From: Bacteriovoracaceae bacterium
GTDB taxonomy: Bacteria > Bdellovibrionota > UBA2394
Direction: 5' to 3'
Assembly: GCA_028287765.1 (NCBI GenBank)
Contig: JAQBPA010000025.1
Span: forward strand, 1-39,763
DNA length: 39,763 bases
Positions 1 to 9,325 of the stretch are shown here, piece by piece. Positions within the stretch are counted from its first letter, which is position 1; each line of letters opens with the position of its first letter. The notes beneath the pieces were generated by a model, which was not told the DNA's origin, ran no database searches, and saw only the letters and a program-made list of their open reading frames with translations. Both the position numbers and the translations under genes were made by a program.

Positions 1-910
1 ACGATCCCGCGAAAGAGATAAATATTTTTATCTGAATCTAAAAAGTTAAATATTTTAAAAGTTTGCCAGAATTTACTTTCATCCAAATAACCATATAAAT
101 TCAAATGTGGATCCGGACTGTTGGAGAGAAGAGATAAGAATGGTTTCGTCGGGAGCTCTTCAGCAGATAGGTGGTTATGGCTCGTCCAAATGAAAAGGAC
201 AGCAATGATTGTGGTAGTGCGGAACCTTGTTCTCATCGAGTGTGCAACAATAGCTTTGTATCGAAAAAATGCAAAGTTTATCGGTTATGACTCTTCAGCA
301 AAAAACATCAGTGAAAGTTCAAAGGTTTTGCTTCTATTCACTAGGTGCTAATCTATTCAGCCTCTATCATTTGTGTCGAATAAGTGCGTTTAAAGCCCGA
401 AAGCTCCTCGCTCGTCCACCCCAAAGTACCGCTCTTATTTTGCAAGAAAAATAGACGATCTGCTTTGGGTGAAAGGCTCATCCCTTCTAGAACAGCTATC
501 ATCCGAAATTGAAAAAGGAATTAAACCCCCACTCAAAGGAAAACCTTCAACAGTTCCTTGGAATTCGGAACTCATTCGAAAACTTGTAGAAATTCAGCCG
601 CAAAAAGAAATACCTACGACGTGTTCAGAGGCACTTCAAATGATCGCTAAGTAAAATAATTCGTCTGCCGCAATCATCTACTCGTCTCTCTACCCATTAA
701 TAAGCTGATGTCGCTGACAATGCCACTTGCATCGATATGACATGTAAAATGGGCGGCAGCCGATTCCAAGTATTTATATAAAATGGCACCATTTTAAACC
801 GATCAATAAAATTAAAAGTCTTGGAATTCGATGAAAATCACATTTCTTGCTTTTTCCAAGTTAAAGCAGTAGCAAAAATATTCATGGGGAGGTCTTAGAG
901 GAGCTAGCTT
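1..910. other. Stretch without a convincing gene, possibly decayed
   Basis: Three short overlapping ORFs in different frames lie here, none with a recognisable domain. A further ATG frame at about 177-290 would give a Cys-rich 37-residue peptide, but its ribosome site is weak. Frames that open and close within 100-250 bases resemble a frameshifted, decaying gene, although I cannot identify the parent. From about 656 to 890 I see neither coding potential nor a clear promoter. A good ribosome site lies just before the kinase start at 911. No RNA gene is visible. Confidence 0.5.
394..654 (+). pseudogene. Possible C-terminal gene remnant, unrecognised
   Basis: This frame is open from just after a TAA at 391 to the TAA at 652. 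The only usable start inside is a GTG at 469 without a ribosome site. From 469 it would encode 61 hydrophilic residues with Lys/Glu/Pro-rich text. Because the open frame extends upstream of any start, it looks like the tail of a broken gene rather than a complete small gene. I do not recognise the family. Confidence 0.2.
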
Positions 911-2866
911 ATGGGAATACTCACCAAACTCTTTCCTGGCGAAATGGGATTAGGCCATCCTTCCGGCATGAAATTGTGGCTTCAAAGTGGTACAGGACAG
1001 ATTGCATTCGACGAGATCGATGCAGGGGAATGGACGCCCATTCTCAACAGCCTTTCAGACGGATTGATTCTAATCGACACAAGCGCGAATACCAAGGTCT
1101 TCAATAGAGCTGCGTTGAAGCTTTTGGGAAGAAAACCTCTCAATCAATGCGCTCTTTTTCATTCGGATAAGATCACCCAATTTGATCCGGAGAAGATGCC
1201 TTTGAAACGCGCGCTCGCGGGAGAAGAAGTGGACTATATTGAAGCGTTCTTGCGAACACCCGCCTATCCAGAGGGAATCTTCATCGAAATTGGCGCAGCG
1301 CCCATTCGTGATCAGTGGGGACATATTTATGGCGCGGTCGCCCTACTCAGAGACATCTCGAAACGAAAAATCGCCGAAGAAGAATTGCGACATAGTAAAT
1401 TTAGATTCGAAACTTTCTCTCACATGGTAAACGACTATGTCTGGGAGTGGGATCTCCTGAGCGATATTTCCTGGCGCCAAGGGCGTCGCAATGCTTACGG
1501 CTACTGCGAAGAAGAAATCCGATCGGCTGACAAGTGGTGGCGAGAAAAAATCCATCCCGAAGACAGAGAGCGGATTTTCTCGCTCCATGAGGAACTGATC
1601 AATGGCATTCGACCGTCATGGCGGGCGGAGTATCGATGGCGGAAGAATGATGGCTCGTATGTTTATGTGATTGGGCAAGCTCACGTCACCCGTCGAGACG
1701 AACACAATCGTCCAATTTACATTATGGGAGCTTCGCTAGACATTACGGATCGACGAGTCACGGAAGAAAGGCTCGCTCAATTAGCTTTAATCGTTGAGTC
1801 CACTGAGGACGCAGTCTTCAGTATTGATCTCAATCGAACTATTCTCAGTTGGAACCAAGGCGCTGAAAAATTATTTGGATACACCGCTGAGGAGGCAATC
1901 GGTCGCGATGCTGGTTTTTTAGGAGATCCTGACGCCGCAGTAGAGGAGGCTGCCAGCAAACTGATGCCAAAAATTTTGAACGGAGAAAGTATTCAAAGAT
2001 TTGAGATGTGGCGGAAGAAAAAAAATGGAGAGAGGATGTTACTTTCCTATACTGTGTCACCAACCAAAAATGAGAAAGGCGAGGTCGCGGGAGTTTGTGT
2101 TGTCGCGCGTGACATTACCGATCTGCGTAAAGCGGAGGACGAAGTTCGGCGCCTGGCCTCCAATCTCGCCCGCTCCAACGAAGAGCTGAAGCAGTTTGCC
2201 TATGTCGCATCGCATGACATTAGTGAGCCGCTCAGGACAATGAGCAATTTTGCGAGTCTTCTAAAAATGGACTATCTAAATCGGCTCGACTCCAGCGGAC
2301 AAGAGTCCGTTAATTTTATCATCGATGCATCGAATCGAATGAAACACCTTATCGACTCGCTCCTCAATTATTCTCAAGTCGAGCAGACTTCCTTGAATTT
2401 GCAGAGAGTAGATTGTGCGCTTTTAATAGAGCGACTAAAAATTGATCTCAAATCCTCTCTAGAGAATAGCAAAGCAGAACTCATCGTCGGTGATCTTCCC
2501 ACCGTGAATGCAGACGAAGTTCAACTGAACCAGCTCTTTCAGAATTTTATTTCCAATGCCCTCAAGTTTTTCCGAAACGCCCCTCCCAGGGTGACCATCT
2601 CGGGGAAAAGAGACGGCGAAGAATGGATTTTTTCCGTAAAAGATGAGGGAATAGGTATTGATCCGAACCATCACGGCCGTATTTTCCAAACTTTCCAACG
2701 CTTAAACAGTAATGGAGAATTCCCCGGCGGTGGACTTGGTCTTGCGACTTGTAAAAAAATCGTCGACCGTCATGGAGGGCGAATCTGGGTTGAGTCATTT
2801 CCCGGCCATGGGACAACTTTTTATTTCTCAATTCCGGCCCTACTGGGAATTGACCAACGCGAATAA
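911..2866 (+). CDS. Triple-PAS sensor histidine kinase
   Basis: A soluble 651-residue multi-PAS histidine kinase with no transmembrane segment, so probably a cytoplasmic sensor. PAS domains sit near residues 40-155, 165-285 (PAS_3 type, with the HPEDRE and RKNDGSY signatures) and 288-410. Two of the PAS ends carry the usual DIS/DIT linker. The HisKA helix has its phospho-acceptor in ASHDISEPLR (about His435). The ATPase domain shows the N box (FISNALKF), DEGIGI and GGGLGLATC. The SHD-x-x-EPLR subclass is the one also used by the 37428 gene, so the two may be paralogues. A purine-rich site AGAGGAG precedes the ATG. No response regulator is adjacent, so it is an orphan kinase, and its stimulus cannot be read from sequence. 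Confidence 0.93.
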   Translation: MGILTKLFPGEMGLGHPSGMKLWLQSGTGQIAFDEIDAGEWTPILNSLSDGLILIDTSANTKVFNRAALKLLGRKPLNQCALFHSDKITQFDPEKMPLKRALAGEEVDYIEAFLRTPAYPEGIFIEIGAAPIRDQWGHIYGAVALLRDISKRKIAEEELRHSKFRFETFSHMVNDYVWEWDLLSDISWRQGRRNAYGYCEEEIRSADKWWREKIHPEDRERIFSLHEELINGIRPSWRAEYRWRKNDGSYVYVIGQAHVTRRDEHNRPIYIMGASLDITDRRVTEERLAQLALIVESTEDAVFSIDLNRTILSWNQGAEKLFGYTAEEAIGRDAGFLGDPDAAVEEAASKLMPKILNGESIQRFEMWRKKKNGERMLLSYTVSPTKNEKGEVAGVCVVARDITDLRKAEDEVRRLASNLARSNEELKQFAYVASHDISEPLRTMSNFASLLKMDYLNRLDSSGQESVNFIIDASNRMKHLIDSLLNYSQVEQTSLNLQRVDCALLIERLKIDLKSSLENSKAELIVGDLPTVNADEVQLNQLFQNFISNALKFFRNAPPRVTISGKRDGEEWIFSVKDEGIGIDPNHHGRIFQTFQRLNSNGEFPGGGLGLATCKKIVDRHGGRIWVESFPGHGTTFYFSIPALLGIDQRE

Positions 2867-2897
2867 AAATTTTTTCGCTAAGTTCTCCGCGGGCGCT

Positions 2898-3197
2898 TCA
2901 CGCCTTTGATCTTTTTTGTCCGCGTCGTGTGCTTTGTTCAGCCAAATGAAATTCGATATATTTCTTTTGTTCACGCATCAAAAGATTGGTCAGCTCCCTG
3001 ACAGGAAGATTATAGAGAGTTATTAATATTCTAAGTTTATTCAAAGGCGGAGCACAAAGCCCGCGCTCAAAATTTGAAATAAATTGAGCACTAGTATAAC
3101 CAAGCGCCTTACTTACTTCCGCTTGACTGATATTCGCTTGTCGTCGCTTTGCTTTTAAATAATTTCCGAGTTCAACAAATAGGCTTTTCGTTTTCAT
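2898..3197 (-). CDS. XRE-family helix-turn-helix regulator
   Basis: A 99-residue protein whose residues about 8-65 form a Cro/C1 (XRE) helix-turn-helix, with text such as RRQANISQAEVSKALGYTSAQF and the trailing FERG. The C-terminus is basic and ends in Arg/Lys-rich sequence. The start overlaps the stop of the upstream gene at 3194 by four bases (ATGA), indicating translational coupling. It probably represses or activates nearby genes, perhaps its own operon. The target is unknown. The domain assignment is seen directly in sequence; the role is inferred. Confidence 0.85.
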   Translation of the reverse strand: MKTKSLFVELGNYLKAKRRQANISQAEVSKALGYTSAQFISNFERGLCAPPLNKLRILITLYNLPVRELTNLLMREQKKYIEFHLAEQSTRRGQKRSKA

Positions 3198-3892
3198 AAA
3201 ATTCGCTTTGCTTTTAATGATAAAAGGACTGCATCTGGAGCTCCACCCTCCCGATCTGTTCGAAACAGAGGGGAATGAACGCCCATCTCAATAGAAAAAG
3301 ACCTCTTCTCATCAGAAAACCTCTCCGTAAGTTCGTGAATGGGAATGTTTTCATAAGATTTGGTAGAGCTTCCACTGTTGAAAGATTTTTGTGTTTGTTC
3401 AAAAACTTTTTCCAATATTTTAGCATTTCGATAATACAAAGTTGGCCAATCAAAAACGAGTATGTCGTAGACCGAGTAACTACAAAGTTCAAAAAATCTG
3501 AGATTCCTAAATATTTGGATATGATCTCGATTATAGATTTCAATCACCTCGTCTTCTTTGATTTTATCGAAAACGTCATGGCAAGGTCTCAAATTCAAGT
3601 GACTGAGACAGGCCCAGGTTAATTTTCTGCTTTCGTTCATTTGAATCCGTTGAGCACCCGCTCGCCTTAAATGGGACAAATAAGAATCAAAGTTAAATAA
3701 GATTTTATTTTGCTTTTCGGCAGACATTTGCGCAAATTCCTGGATCGCACCAGGAGACTGCTTGGCGTTGATATTGATTTCATTTTTATACGCAAGCTCT
3801 TTGAACCACTCAACCTGCAAAATAAAGCGTGCAATGCGCGCGGATGAATAAATTTCGTTAGGTTTAAAATTTGCAAGAATTTCGTGTTCCAC
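3194..3892 (-). CDS. Unrecognised protein coupled to an XRE regulator
   Basis: A 232-residue soluble protein without signal peptide or membrane segment. The middle part (about residues 125-175, with ELCSYSVYDIL and an aromatic-rich YYRN stretch) resembles a PAS-like or sensory fold, but I could not assign a family. It is followed by an ATGA overlap with the XRE regulator gene, so the two are co-translated and may form a sensor/regulator or toxin/antitoxin-like pair. It is transcribed divergently from the acyltransferase gene at 4039. The shared 146-base gap contains a TATAAT-like hexamer but no well-spaced -35 box. Function unknown. Confidence 0.75.
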   Translation of the reverse strand: MEHEILANFKPNEIYSSARIARFILQVEWFKELAYKNEININAKQSPGAIQEFAQMSAEKQNKILFNFDSYLSHLRRAGAQRIQMNESRKLTWACLSHLNLRPCHDVFDKIKEDEVIEIYNRDHIQIFRNLRFFELCSYSVYDILVFDWPTLYYRNAKILEKVFEQTQKSFNSGSSTKSYENIPIHELTERFSDEKRSFSIEMGVHSPLFRTDREGGAPDAVLLSLKAKRIL

Positions 3893-4038
3893 AGTTTTCC
3901 TTAAAGGAATATCTAGCGCAATTTTTTTAAATTGAACAGTGCGTTATAATCTTACCTAAAAACTAAATAAATTTGATTTACAACTGATTTTAGCTAACTC
4001 AAAATCTTATTGGGGATTCTGTTAGTTAGGAGGGGATA

Positions 4039-4737
4039 ATGGGGGAAATCAGTCATGATGCCTTAAATGGCGTCCAGTATAGGATTTTTGAGGGTCGGCG
4101 CTCGGCGAATGCCTATACCCAATCGCAAAATGCACTGTATCAGACCTGGAAGCTAGGCTGGGACAGCACCTTTCAGGAACTTAGAAGTGACTCCATTGCT
4201 CAATCTCCCGATTTTCTGCGCCAAACCTTGGTCGCTGGACTTTTTATTGGGGAACAAAAAGTCATCGGGCTCCAAGCTTATTCGTTTTTCAATGTACATC
4301 TAGAAGCTCATCTGGAGCATCCCTACTTTCGCACTTACCCTTCGGCCGTTCTCGACGCCTTAAAAAGCCGCGGTGCCCATCAGTTCATGACAATGGAATA
4401 TCTTTACGTGGATCCGAATTGGAGAAGGTCAATCATCGGAATCTCAATGGCAGATGTGATTTGCAGTCTAGGCCTAAAGATTTTCTCAAATTCCGCGAAT
4501 GATGCCGTTATTTCAATCACTCGAAATGAACGCAAGGTGAACCAAATGCTTTACGATAAAGGAGCCGAGTGCCTTGCCAAAGATCTTCAACTTCATAATG
4601 TAACCGTCGATATCATCGGATTTTTCAAAAACAAAATCTTAGAAACGTCTTCTGAAGAAGCCAACTTAGCTAAAAAACTTTGGGAAGAACGATTAGACAC
4701 AACATTACCTACAGAAAAAATAATTCGGGCAGCTTAA
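4039..4737 (+). CDS. GNAT-like acyltransferase (FeeM-type, tentative)
   Basis: A 232-residue protein with the layout of a GNAT N-acyltransferase. An early strand-rich half is followed by the TMEYLYVDPNWRR segment (about 118-130), typical of the beta4/pantetheine-binding region, and then ITRNERKVNQMLYDKGA near 165-180. This pattern recalls the N-acyl amino acid synthase (FeeM) and LuxI-like group, which transfer an acyl chain to an amino acid. That specific reaction is inference. The ribosome site GGAGGGG sits only three bases before the ATG. The identical 11-base string GGAGGGGATAA precedes the next gene. It is followed after 25 bases by a heme-oxygenase-like oxidase gene, so the pair probably acts on one small molecule. 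Confidence 0.7.
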   Translation: MGEISHDALNGVQYRIFEGRRSANAYTQSQNALYQTWKLGWDSTFQELRSDSIAQSPDFLRQTLVAGLFIGEQKVIGLQAYSFFNVHLEAHLEHPYFRTYPSAVLDALKSRGAHQFMTMEYLYVDPNWRRSIIGISMADVICSLGLKIFSNSANDAVISITRNERKVNQMLYDKGAECLAKDLQLHNVTVDIIGFFKNKILETSSEEANLAKKLWEERLDTTLPTEKIIRAA

Positions 4738-4762
4738 CTTAAATTTATTGGAGGGGATAACA

Positions 4763-5446
4763 ATGAATAAAGAAAATAATTCTACAGCTCTAAGACTCAC
4801 TTTTGAAAACGAAATGAAAGCCATTGAAACAATCTATGACTCCTTTCCGTGGTCCAACAAGATCGCTTATGGAAATTGGCTGGCTCAAACTTATTATTTT
4901 GTCTGCCATTCGACCCGACTTTTAGCGACCGCAGCAGCCAGATTTAATTTTCAGCAAAACAAACTGCATTTACGATGCATCGACCATATGAAAGAAGAGA
5001 GATCTCATGAAATTTTAGCCTCTCAAGATTTAAAGCATTTAGGTCTCAGCATTGATCAATTTCCAGAACTGCCAGTAACCTCTGCCTTTTATCAAACTCA
5101 ATATTTTTTAATTGAGCATTATAATCCACTCGTTCTCTTTGGTTATATTTTATGTCTCGAAGGTATTTCTTCTCGTCGCGGAAAAGAAGCTTGCAGACAA
5201 GTGGTTCAGAGTTTCGGTGACAAAGCGGCCGGGTTTTGGAAGCTTCATTCAGAAGAAGATGACGGTCATTTAGCTCAAGCTTTCAAACAAATTGATGCAA
5301 GTACTCCTTCGGAAGTTGAAGCGATCTCAAGAGGGCTCGTACAAAGCTCGGCCTTATATCGCCAACTCTTAATCGAAGTCGCTAGCGCAGCCGGTGTCCA
5401 AGTAGACACACGATCGCCAGCTCTTCCGAAAATTTCCGCTGCGTAA
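4763..5446 (+). CDS. Heme-oxygenase-like diiron oxidase/oxygenase (HDO-type)
   Basis: A helical 227-residue protein of the TenA / heme-oxygenase-like superfamily. Candidate metal ligands are spaced as in the diiron HDO subgroup: His49, Glu78/79 and His82 in EERSHEIL, Glu133 in LEGISS, and His162 with Asp166/His169 in LHSEEDDGHL. Members oxidise, decarboxylate or N-oxygenate small molecules (UndA, SznF and CADD are examples). Here the substrate may be the product of the acyltransferase next door, which is inference. The ORF track begins at a TTG at 4748. I prefer the ATG at 4763 because the ribosome site GGAGGGG at 4750-4756 is correctly spaced for it. It is convergent with the response-regulator gene that follows. 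Confidence 0.75.
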   Translation: MNKENNSTALRLTFENEMKAIETIYDSFPWSNKIAYGNWLAQTYYFVCHSTRLLATAAARFNFQQNKLHLRCIDHMKEERSHEILASQDLKHLGLSIDQFPELPVTSAFYQTQYFLIEHYNPLVLFGYILCLEGISSRRGKEACRQVVQSFGDKAAGFWKLHSEEDDGHLAQAFKQIDASTPSEVEAISRGLVQSSALYRQLLIEVASAAGVQVDTRSPALPKISAA

Positions 5447-5459
5447 GAGTTAGTAAAAT

Positions 5460-6557
5460 TTACTTCGACTTCGACCACCAAAGAAGATTTTTTATTTTTC
5501 GGTCGAAGTCTTCCATCTTGAAAGGCTTTACAAGATACTCTGAAACGCGTTCTTCAACGGCTTCTGCAACTCGGTCTCGGGCATCTAACGCAGTGACCAT
5601 CATAAAGGGAATATCCTTCATCTGATGATTCTTTCTCAGTTTATGAAGTAACTCGAGACCCGAAAGTCGCGGAACTTTCCAGTCTGAAATAATGACATCG
5701 TGAGGAAGTTTTTCCGTAATTCCTTTAAGACATAGATTATAAGCATCTTGGCCGTTCGCTGCATAATCGATCTTAGAGAATCCAAGTTTTTCTAATCTTC
5801 GCATAATAATGCCAGCGATCTCCGGCTCATCTTCAACAATCAAAAATCGAAGGTCAGGACTAGGCGCTGTTCGCCGCATCTCTGGATCTTTCTGAACCAC
5901 ATCTGAAAAAGAACGGAGATCTTTAATAATAGTTGCTAAATCAGAAGCAGCGCTTTGCGCAGACGCCAATAGCTCCAAAGCCTTCACGGTATCCACTTCT
6001 TTTTCACTCATCGAAGTCTCAACGACGCTTAGTCGATCGGTTACCGCTGAAAGAGAGTCTTCTACGCCACCTGAAACATCCGAAGCCATTGTCGCAAGAG
6101 CACTCATTTTGAAAGCATGAAATCCACTTTGAAGAGCGTTCATTTTCGCCTGCGCAAAATGCACCTTTTCAATTCTAGCTCGAATAGATCGAGCCAACAT
6201 CTTGGCTCCAGGTTGTCCTTTAATCCAATAATCCTCTGCGCCCGCTCGGATCGACTGAAGAGCCAAATCTTCATCATCAGCACCGTTGATGACAATACTT
6301 GGTATGCTCTCGACTTTCGCATTGATTTTACTAAGCGTGTAGACTCCCCCACTATCTGGAAGAGACAAATTCACAAGAATTAAATCAAATGTCTGCGTTT
6401 CTAATTTGGCAAAAGCCTCCGAAAGAAGTTTTGCATTTTCAATTTCAAATCGAACTAAAGAATAGGCGTTAAGAGTATCTATAATTTCTTTAACTTCCTT
6501 TATGTCACTCTCAACTAAAAGGATTTTTATTTTCTGAATTTCCTCGCTCGATTCCAT
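5460..6557 (-). CDS. Double-receiver protein with degenerate first receiver and dead DHp helix
   Basis: 365 residues in three parts. Residues about 10-125 are a receiver fold in which the phospho-acceptor Asp is replaced by Asn63 (LILVNLSLPDSG), though the acidic pair Glu16/Asp18 remains. Residues about 145-222 resemble the DHp helices of the neighbouring kinase: KMSALATMASDVSGGVEDSL aligns with KMASLGEMTGGVAHEINNTL, with Gly at the catalytic His position. Residues about 236-360 are an intact receiver (EDEPE, acceptor Asp292, and the conserved Lys in YLVKPF). There is no output domain. The gene lies 10 bases downstream of the kinase gene at 6568, so it is probably the kinase's phospho-relay partner or an adaptor that mimics its dimerisation helix. 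Confidence 0.88.
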   Translation of the reverse strand: MESSEEIQKIKILLVESDIKEVKEIIDTLNAYSLVRFEIENAKLLSEAFAKLETQTFDLILVNLSLPDSGGVYTLSKINAKVESIPSIVINGADDEDLALQSIRAGAEDYWIKGQPGAKMLARSIRARIEKVHFAQAKMNALQSGFHAFKMSALATMASDVSGGVEDSLSAVTDRLSVVETSMSEKEVDTVKALELLASAQSAASDLATIIKDLRSFSDVVQKDPEMRRTAPSPDLRFLIVEDEPEIAGIIMRRLEKLGFSKIDYAANGQDAYNLCLKGITEKLPHDVIISDWKVPRLSGLELLHKLRKNHQMKDIPFMMVTALDARDRVAEAVEERVSEYLVKPFKMEDFDRKIKNLLWWSKSK

Positions 6558-6567
6558 TTTATCACCT

Positions 6568-7908
6568 CTAAGCAGCCACGACCTTGTTTTGACGTTTGGG
6601 AAGAGAAATTACAAATTTTGTGTGACTCGAACTTGTATCAAGCTTCAGAAACCCACTATGTTTTTTGATGATTTCTTTTGAAATACTTAAGCCTAGGCCC
6701 GTACCTTTTTGAACGTCCTTCGTTGAGAAAAATGGCTCTAAAATTTTATCTTTAATTTTATCCGGAATACCATGTCCACTGTCCGTGACAGAAAATTCGA
6801 AATTCACTTCCCTATCTATAGTCTGGATTCTAATCCATTTGCTCGGAAGACCTTCAACTGCATCGACCGCATTGATTAGCAAATTTAAAAGGACTTGGGT
6901 AATTTCTGAGGCGTGACATTCAATCAATGCCTCCGTTTTTGTTTCTTCAATGACCTGAACTTCTGATTGCTTAAATTTACCCTGACAAAGTGCTAGAGCA
7001 TTCTGAATCATTTCCCTGGTCGAAATATTTTGAAACAGATCTCCCGAGATATTTGACTGCAAAACTCCGAGACCTTTTATAATATTCGCTATCCGCACGC
7101 TCGACATGCCAACCGCCTCCAGAGTTTGATTTATTTCTGAATTCCCTTTCGAAAAATCTCGAAGTTCCTCAACTTTTCCCATGATGATCGCCAAAGTATT
7201 ATTAATTTCATGAGCAACGCCGCCAGTCATCTCCCCGAGCGAAGCCATCTTTGAAATATAGGTATGTCGGAGAAGCGCCTGCTCTAAGGCACCTCGAATC
7301 CTTCGTTGTTCAGTCACATCTTTCAAAAAACAGACTTTGTAAGACGTGTCACTCCCGGAAACACTTCTTGTATGAAACTCAGCAAAAATCGTATCACCAT
7401 CTTTTTTTCGCCAAGAAAACTCTTCGGGAATATCATTGACGTCTTGATCACCCGTCAATTTCAGAAGGAGGGGGCCTGAGAACTCTTGAGAATGCAAATC
7501 ACGAATTTGTACACTTTCAAGTTCTGATTTTGTACATTGAAAGAAAGTGCAAGCGGCAGGATTCGCAAAAAGAATTTTATTCGTTTTATTTTCCGTTATA
7601 AGAATTCCACATGGAGAACTCTCAAATAAAATTTGATATTTTACTTTAATATTATTTAATTCATCGGACTGATCATTTCTCGAATCTTTTTCGAGAGGTT
7701 TTTTAACGGGATCGGCAACTTGACCTTCTGATCGCTTAAGTTCATCGATTCGCGCTAAAAGCTCCTCAATTCTTCTTTGTTGAATTTGACCTACACTCTT
7801 CGAATCTCTCTTTACCCGTCGTAAACGAATAATCATAATTGCCTGAAACAAGAACGCGCCAAAACAAATAAGTATTATAAATAATAAAATTGGAACTGAC
7901 CCTTCCAT
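6568..7908 (-). CDS. Membrane-anchored PAS histidine kinase (NtrB-like core)
   Basis: 446 residues. One N-terminal transmembrane helix (about 4-26), a charged coiled coil (35-75), a PAS domain (about 88-202), a HisKA domain with His233 in GGVAHEINNTLA, and an ATPase domain with NLLINAVDAV, DSGHGIP and GTGLGLSISKEI. The HEIN-N-x-L signature is that of NtrB-type kinases, which often pair with receiver-only or NtrC-type partners. The double-receiver gene at 5460 follows after 10 bases. There is no clear ribosome site before the ATG. An ATAAACA-N5-TGTTTAT dyad lies 11 bases upstream, as it also does before the kinase at 7969, suggesting shared control. Confidence 0.92.
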   Translation of the reverse strand: MEGSVPILLFIILICFGAFLFQAIMIIRLRRVKRDSKSVGQIQQRRIEELLARIDELKRSEGQVADPVKKPLEKDSRNDQSDELNNIKVKYQILFESSPCGILITENKTNKILFANPAACTFFQCTKSELESVQIRDLHSQEFSGPLLLKLTGDQDVNDIPEEFSWRKKDGDTIFAEFHTRSVSGSDTSYKVCFLKDVTEQRRIRGALEQALLRHTYISKMASLGEMTGGVAHEINNTLAIIMGKVEELRDFSKGNSEINQTLEAVGMSSVRIANIIKGLGVLQSNISGDLFQNISTREMIQNALALCQGKFKQSEVQVIEETKTEALIECHASEITQVLLNLLINAVDAVEGLPSKWIRIQTIDREVNFEFSVTDSGHGIPDKIKDKILEPFFSTKDVQKGTGLGLSISKEIIKKHSGFLKLDTSSSHTKFVISLPKRQNKVVAA

Positions 7909-7919
7909 CTGAGTAAATC

Positions 7920-7938
7920 ATAAACATAATTTGTTTAT
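7920..7938. promoter_or_regulatory. ATAAACA-N5-TGTTTAT dyad upstream of kinase gene
   Basis: A perfect 7-base inverted repeat (ATAAACA and TGTTTAT around TAATT), 11 bases before the start codon of the 6568-7908 kinase. The same dyad with the same 5-base spacer lies 10 bases before the next kinase start (9326-9344). It is probably a repressor operator or a transcript-start element. The protein that binds it is unknown. Confidence 0.5.
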
Positions 7939-7968
7939 AAAATGAAGAAGTATAATATTATGATTTAC

Positions 7969-9315
7969 TTAACGCGCAGAGCGGCTGGGCATTCGAGTTG
8001 CACAAGGCAAGATCGCCACAAAGCGAGTAAATTCAGAAAGTGTATCCAAATAAAATTTTCCACCATGACTCTCAGCGATGCCTTTACTGACACTTAAGCC
8101 AAGACCCGTGCCTTTTCCAACGTCCTTGGTTGTAAAGAAGGGTTGCATAATCTTTTCCCGAATGTTCTCAGGAATGCCAGGGCCGTTATCAGTGACTCCA
8201 AGCGTGACGTGGCCGGCCTCCTCCTGAACTTCGATTTTCACAACAGCACCAGGACGTCCATCAACAGCATCGAACGAATTGTTTAAAAGATTTAACAATA
8301 GCTGACTGATCTGCACGTCTCGACAAAATAATTTCAAATCATTAGGTATATCGTTAACAATTAAATTTACGCCGTGAGCTTTAAAACGATTTTGGCAAAA
8401 ATCCAAAGTCTCGAGTACTATCTTTTTTACGGAACTTAAATCGAAGGGATCATTTTTACCTTCGCGTGCAAATGACTTTAGGCCAGAAATAATTTTAGTA
8501 ATTCGGTCGGTAGTTGTATCTATTTTTTCGGCAAATAAAAGTATCCCTCGCTGATCAAGCTTGTTCGACTCAGCTAACTCTCGTATATATTGAACGTTCC
8601 CCCGGAGAATCATCAGTGGATTACTGATTTCGTGAGAAATTCCTGCCGCCATTTCTCCTAAGGCCGCCATTTTAGTTGAATGAGTCATTTTGGACTGGGC
8701 ATCTATTAATTCCTTAAAAATTTGATCTTTTTCAAATCGAAGGGAGATCGAGTCAGTGACGTATCTACCCATCCGCCTCATCAGGCCCGAAAACAAAATC
8801 ACATAAAGAAGAAGCATAGTAGCCATTTCGTACTGAAGTCGTCCGCCCTCAAAACTTAAACGAGCTGCGAACGGCAAAACCGAAGAAAGGAGAAATAACT
8901 GAACGGCTTTATTTGAACTGCTATAGGCAACCGCAGCTCCGGCTGTTGTTCCTGCAAGGAGAAAAGCAAAAAAAGCCTGATAAGCAATGAGTCCAGGAGG
9001 CAGAAAAAATCCTGCAACACCCCAGGTGCACCCTGAAAGAAATGATCCAAATAAAAAGGCATTTTCCCACAAAGTGGAATTAAAAGAATGCTCCTTTTCT
9101 TTATTATGCCTGGTGAACCATCGCTGAAGTTCCATTCTCGCGATATAAATCAGTAATACACAGGATCCCCAGATAAGTAATGGAGTTACAGAAACAAAAT
9201 CCTTTGAAATAAAAATGAAAATACCTGCATTGAGAAGGCCCGCCGTCTGAGTCACTCGACTCTGCTTAAAAAGCAGCTCAATGCGAACCTGCTCAACTGC
9301 TGGATTTAATGACAC
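7969..9315 (-). CDS. Polytopic membrane histidine kinase
   Basis: 448 residues. The N-terminal 185 residues hold about six hydrophobic helices (for example around 27-45, 47-60, 85-105, 110-130, 138-152 and 165-180). They carry almost no extracytoplasmic loop, so the membrane domain itself probably senses. A HisKA domain follows with His228 in [12 protein letters not shown], then an ATPase domain ([29 protein letters not shown]). The GTG start has only weak ribosome-site similarity. The kinase core is similar to that of the 6568 gene, located 60 bases downstream on the same strand, and both starts are preceded by the same dyad. The stimulus is unknown. Confidence 0.9.
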   Translation of the reverse strand: MSLNPAVEQVRIELLFKQSRVTQTAGLLNAGIFIFISKDFVSVTPLLIWGSCVLLIYIARMELQRWFTRHNKEKEHSFNSTLWENAFLFGSFLSGCTWGVAGFFLPPGLIAYQAFFAFLLAGTTAGAAVAYSSSNKAVQLFLLSSVLPFAARLSFEGGRLQYEMATMLLLYVILFSGLMRRMGRYVTDSISLRFEKDQIFKELIDAQSKMTHSTKMAALGEMAAGISHEISNPLMILRGNVQYIRELAESNKLDQRGILLFAEKIDTTTDRITKIISGLKSFAREGKNDPFDLSSVKKIVLETLDFCQNRFKAHGVNLIVNDIPNDLKLFCRDVQISQLLLNLLNNSFDAVDGRPGAVVKIEVQEEAGHVTLGVTDNGPGIPENIREKIMQPFFTTKDVGKGTGLGLSVSKGIAESHGGKFYLDTLSEFTRFVAILPCATRMPSRSAR

Positions 9316-9325
9316 TTATCTATTT

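Noticed and set aside
1-910. Transposase or integrase remnant in the left-end gap
   Set aside because: No DDE, HUH or recombinase motif and no terminal repeats could be found.
1070-1324. Long reverse-strand ORF inside the triple-PAS kinase gene
   Set aside because: Shadow of a real coding region; no ribosome site or domain. The same applies to the other antisense ORFs in the track (for example 18312-18740 and 20600-21163 inside kdpA and kdpB).
3924-3955. TTGAAC...TATAAT as a sigma-70 promoter between 3892 and 4039
   Set aside because: The hexamers are only about seven bases apart; no -35 at the proper spacing.
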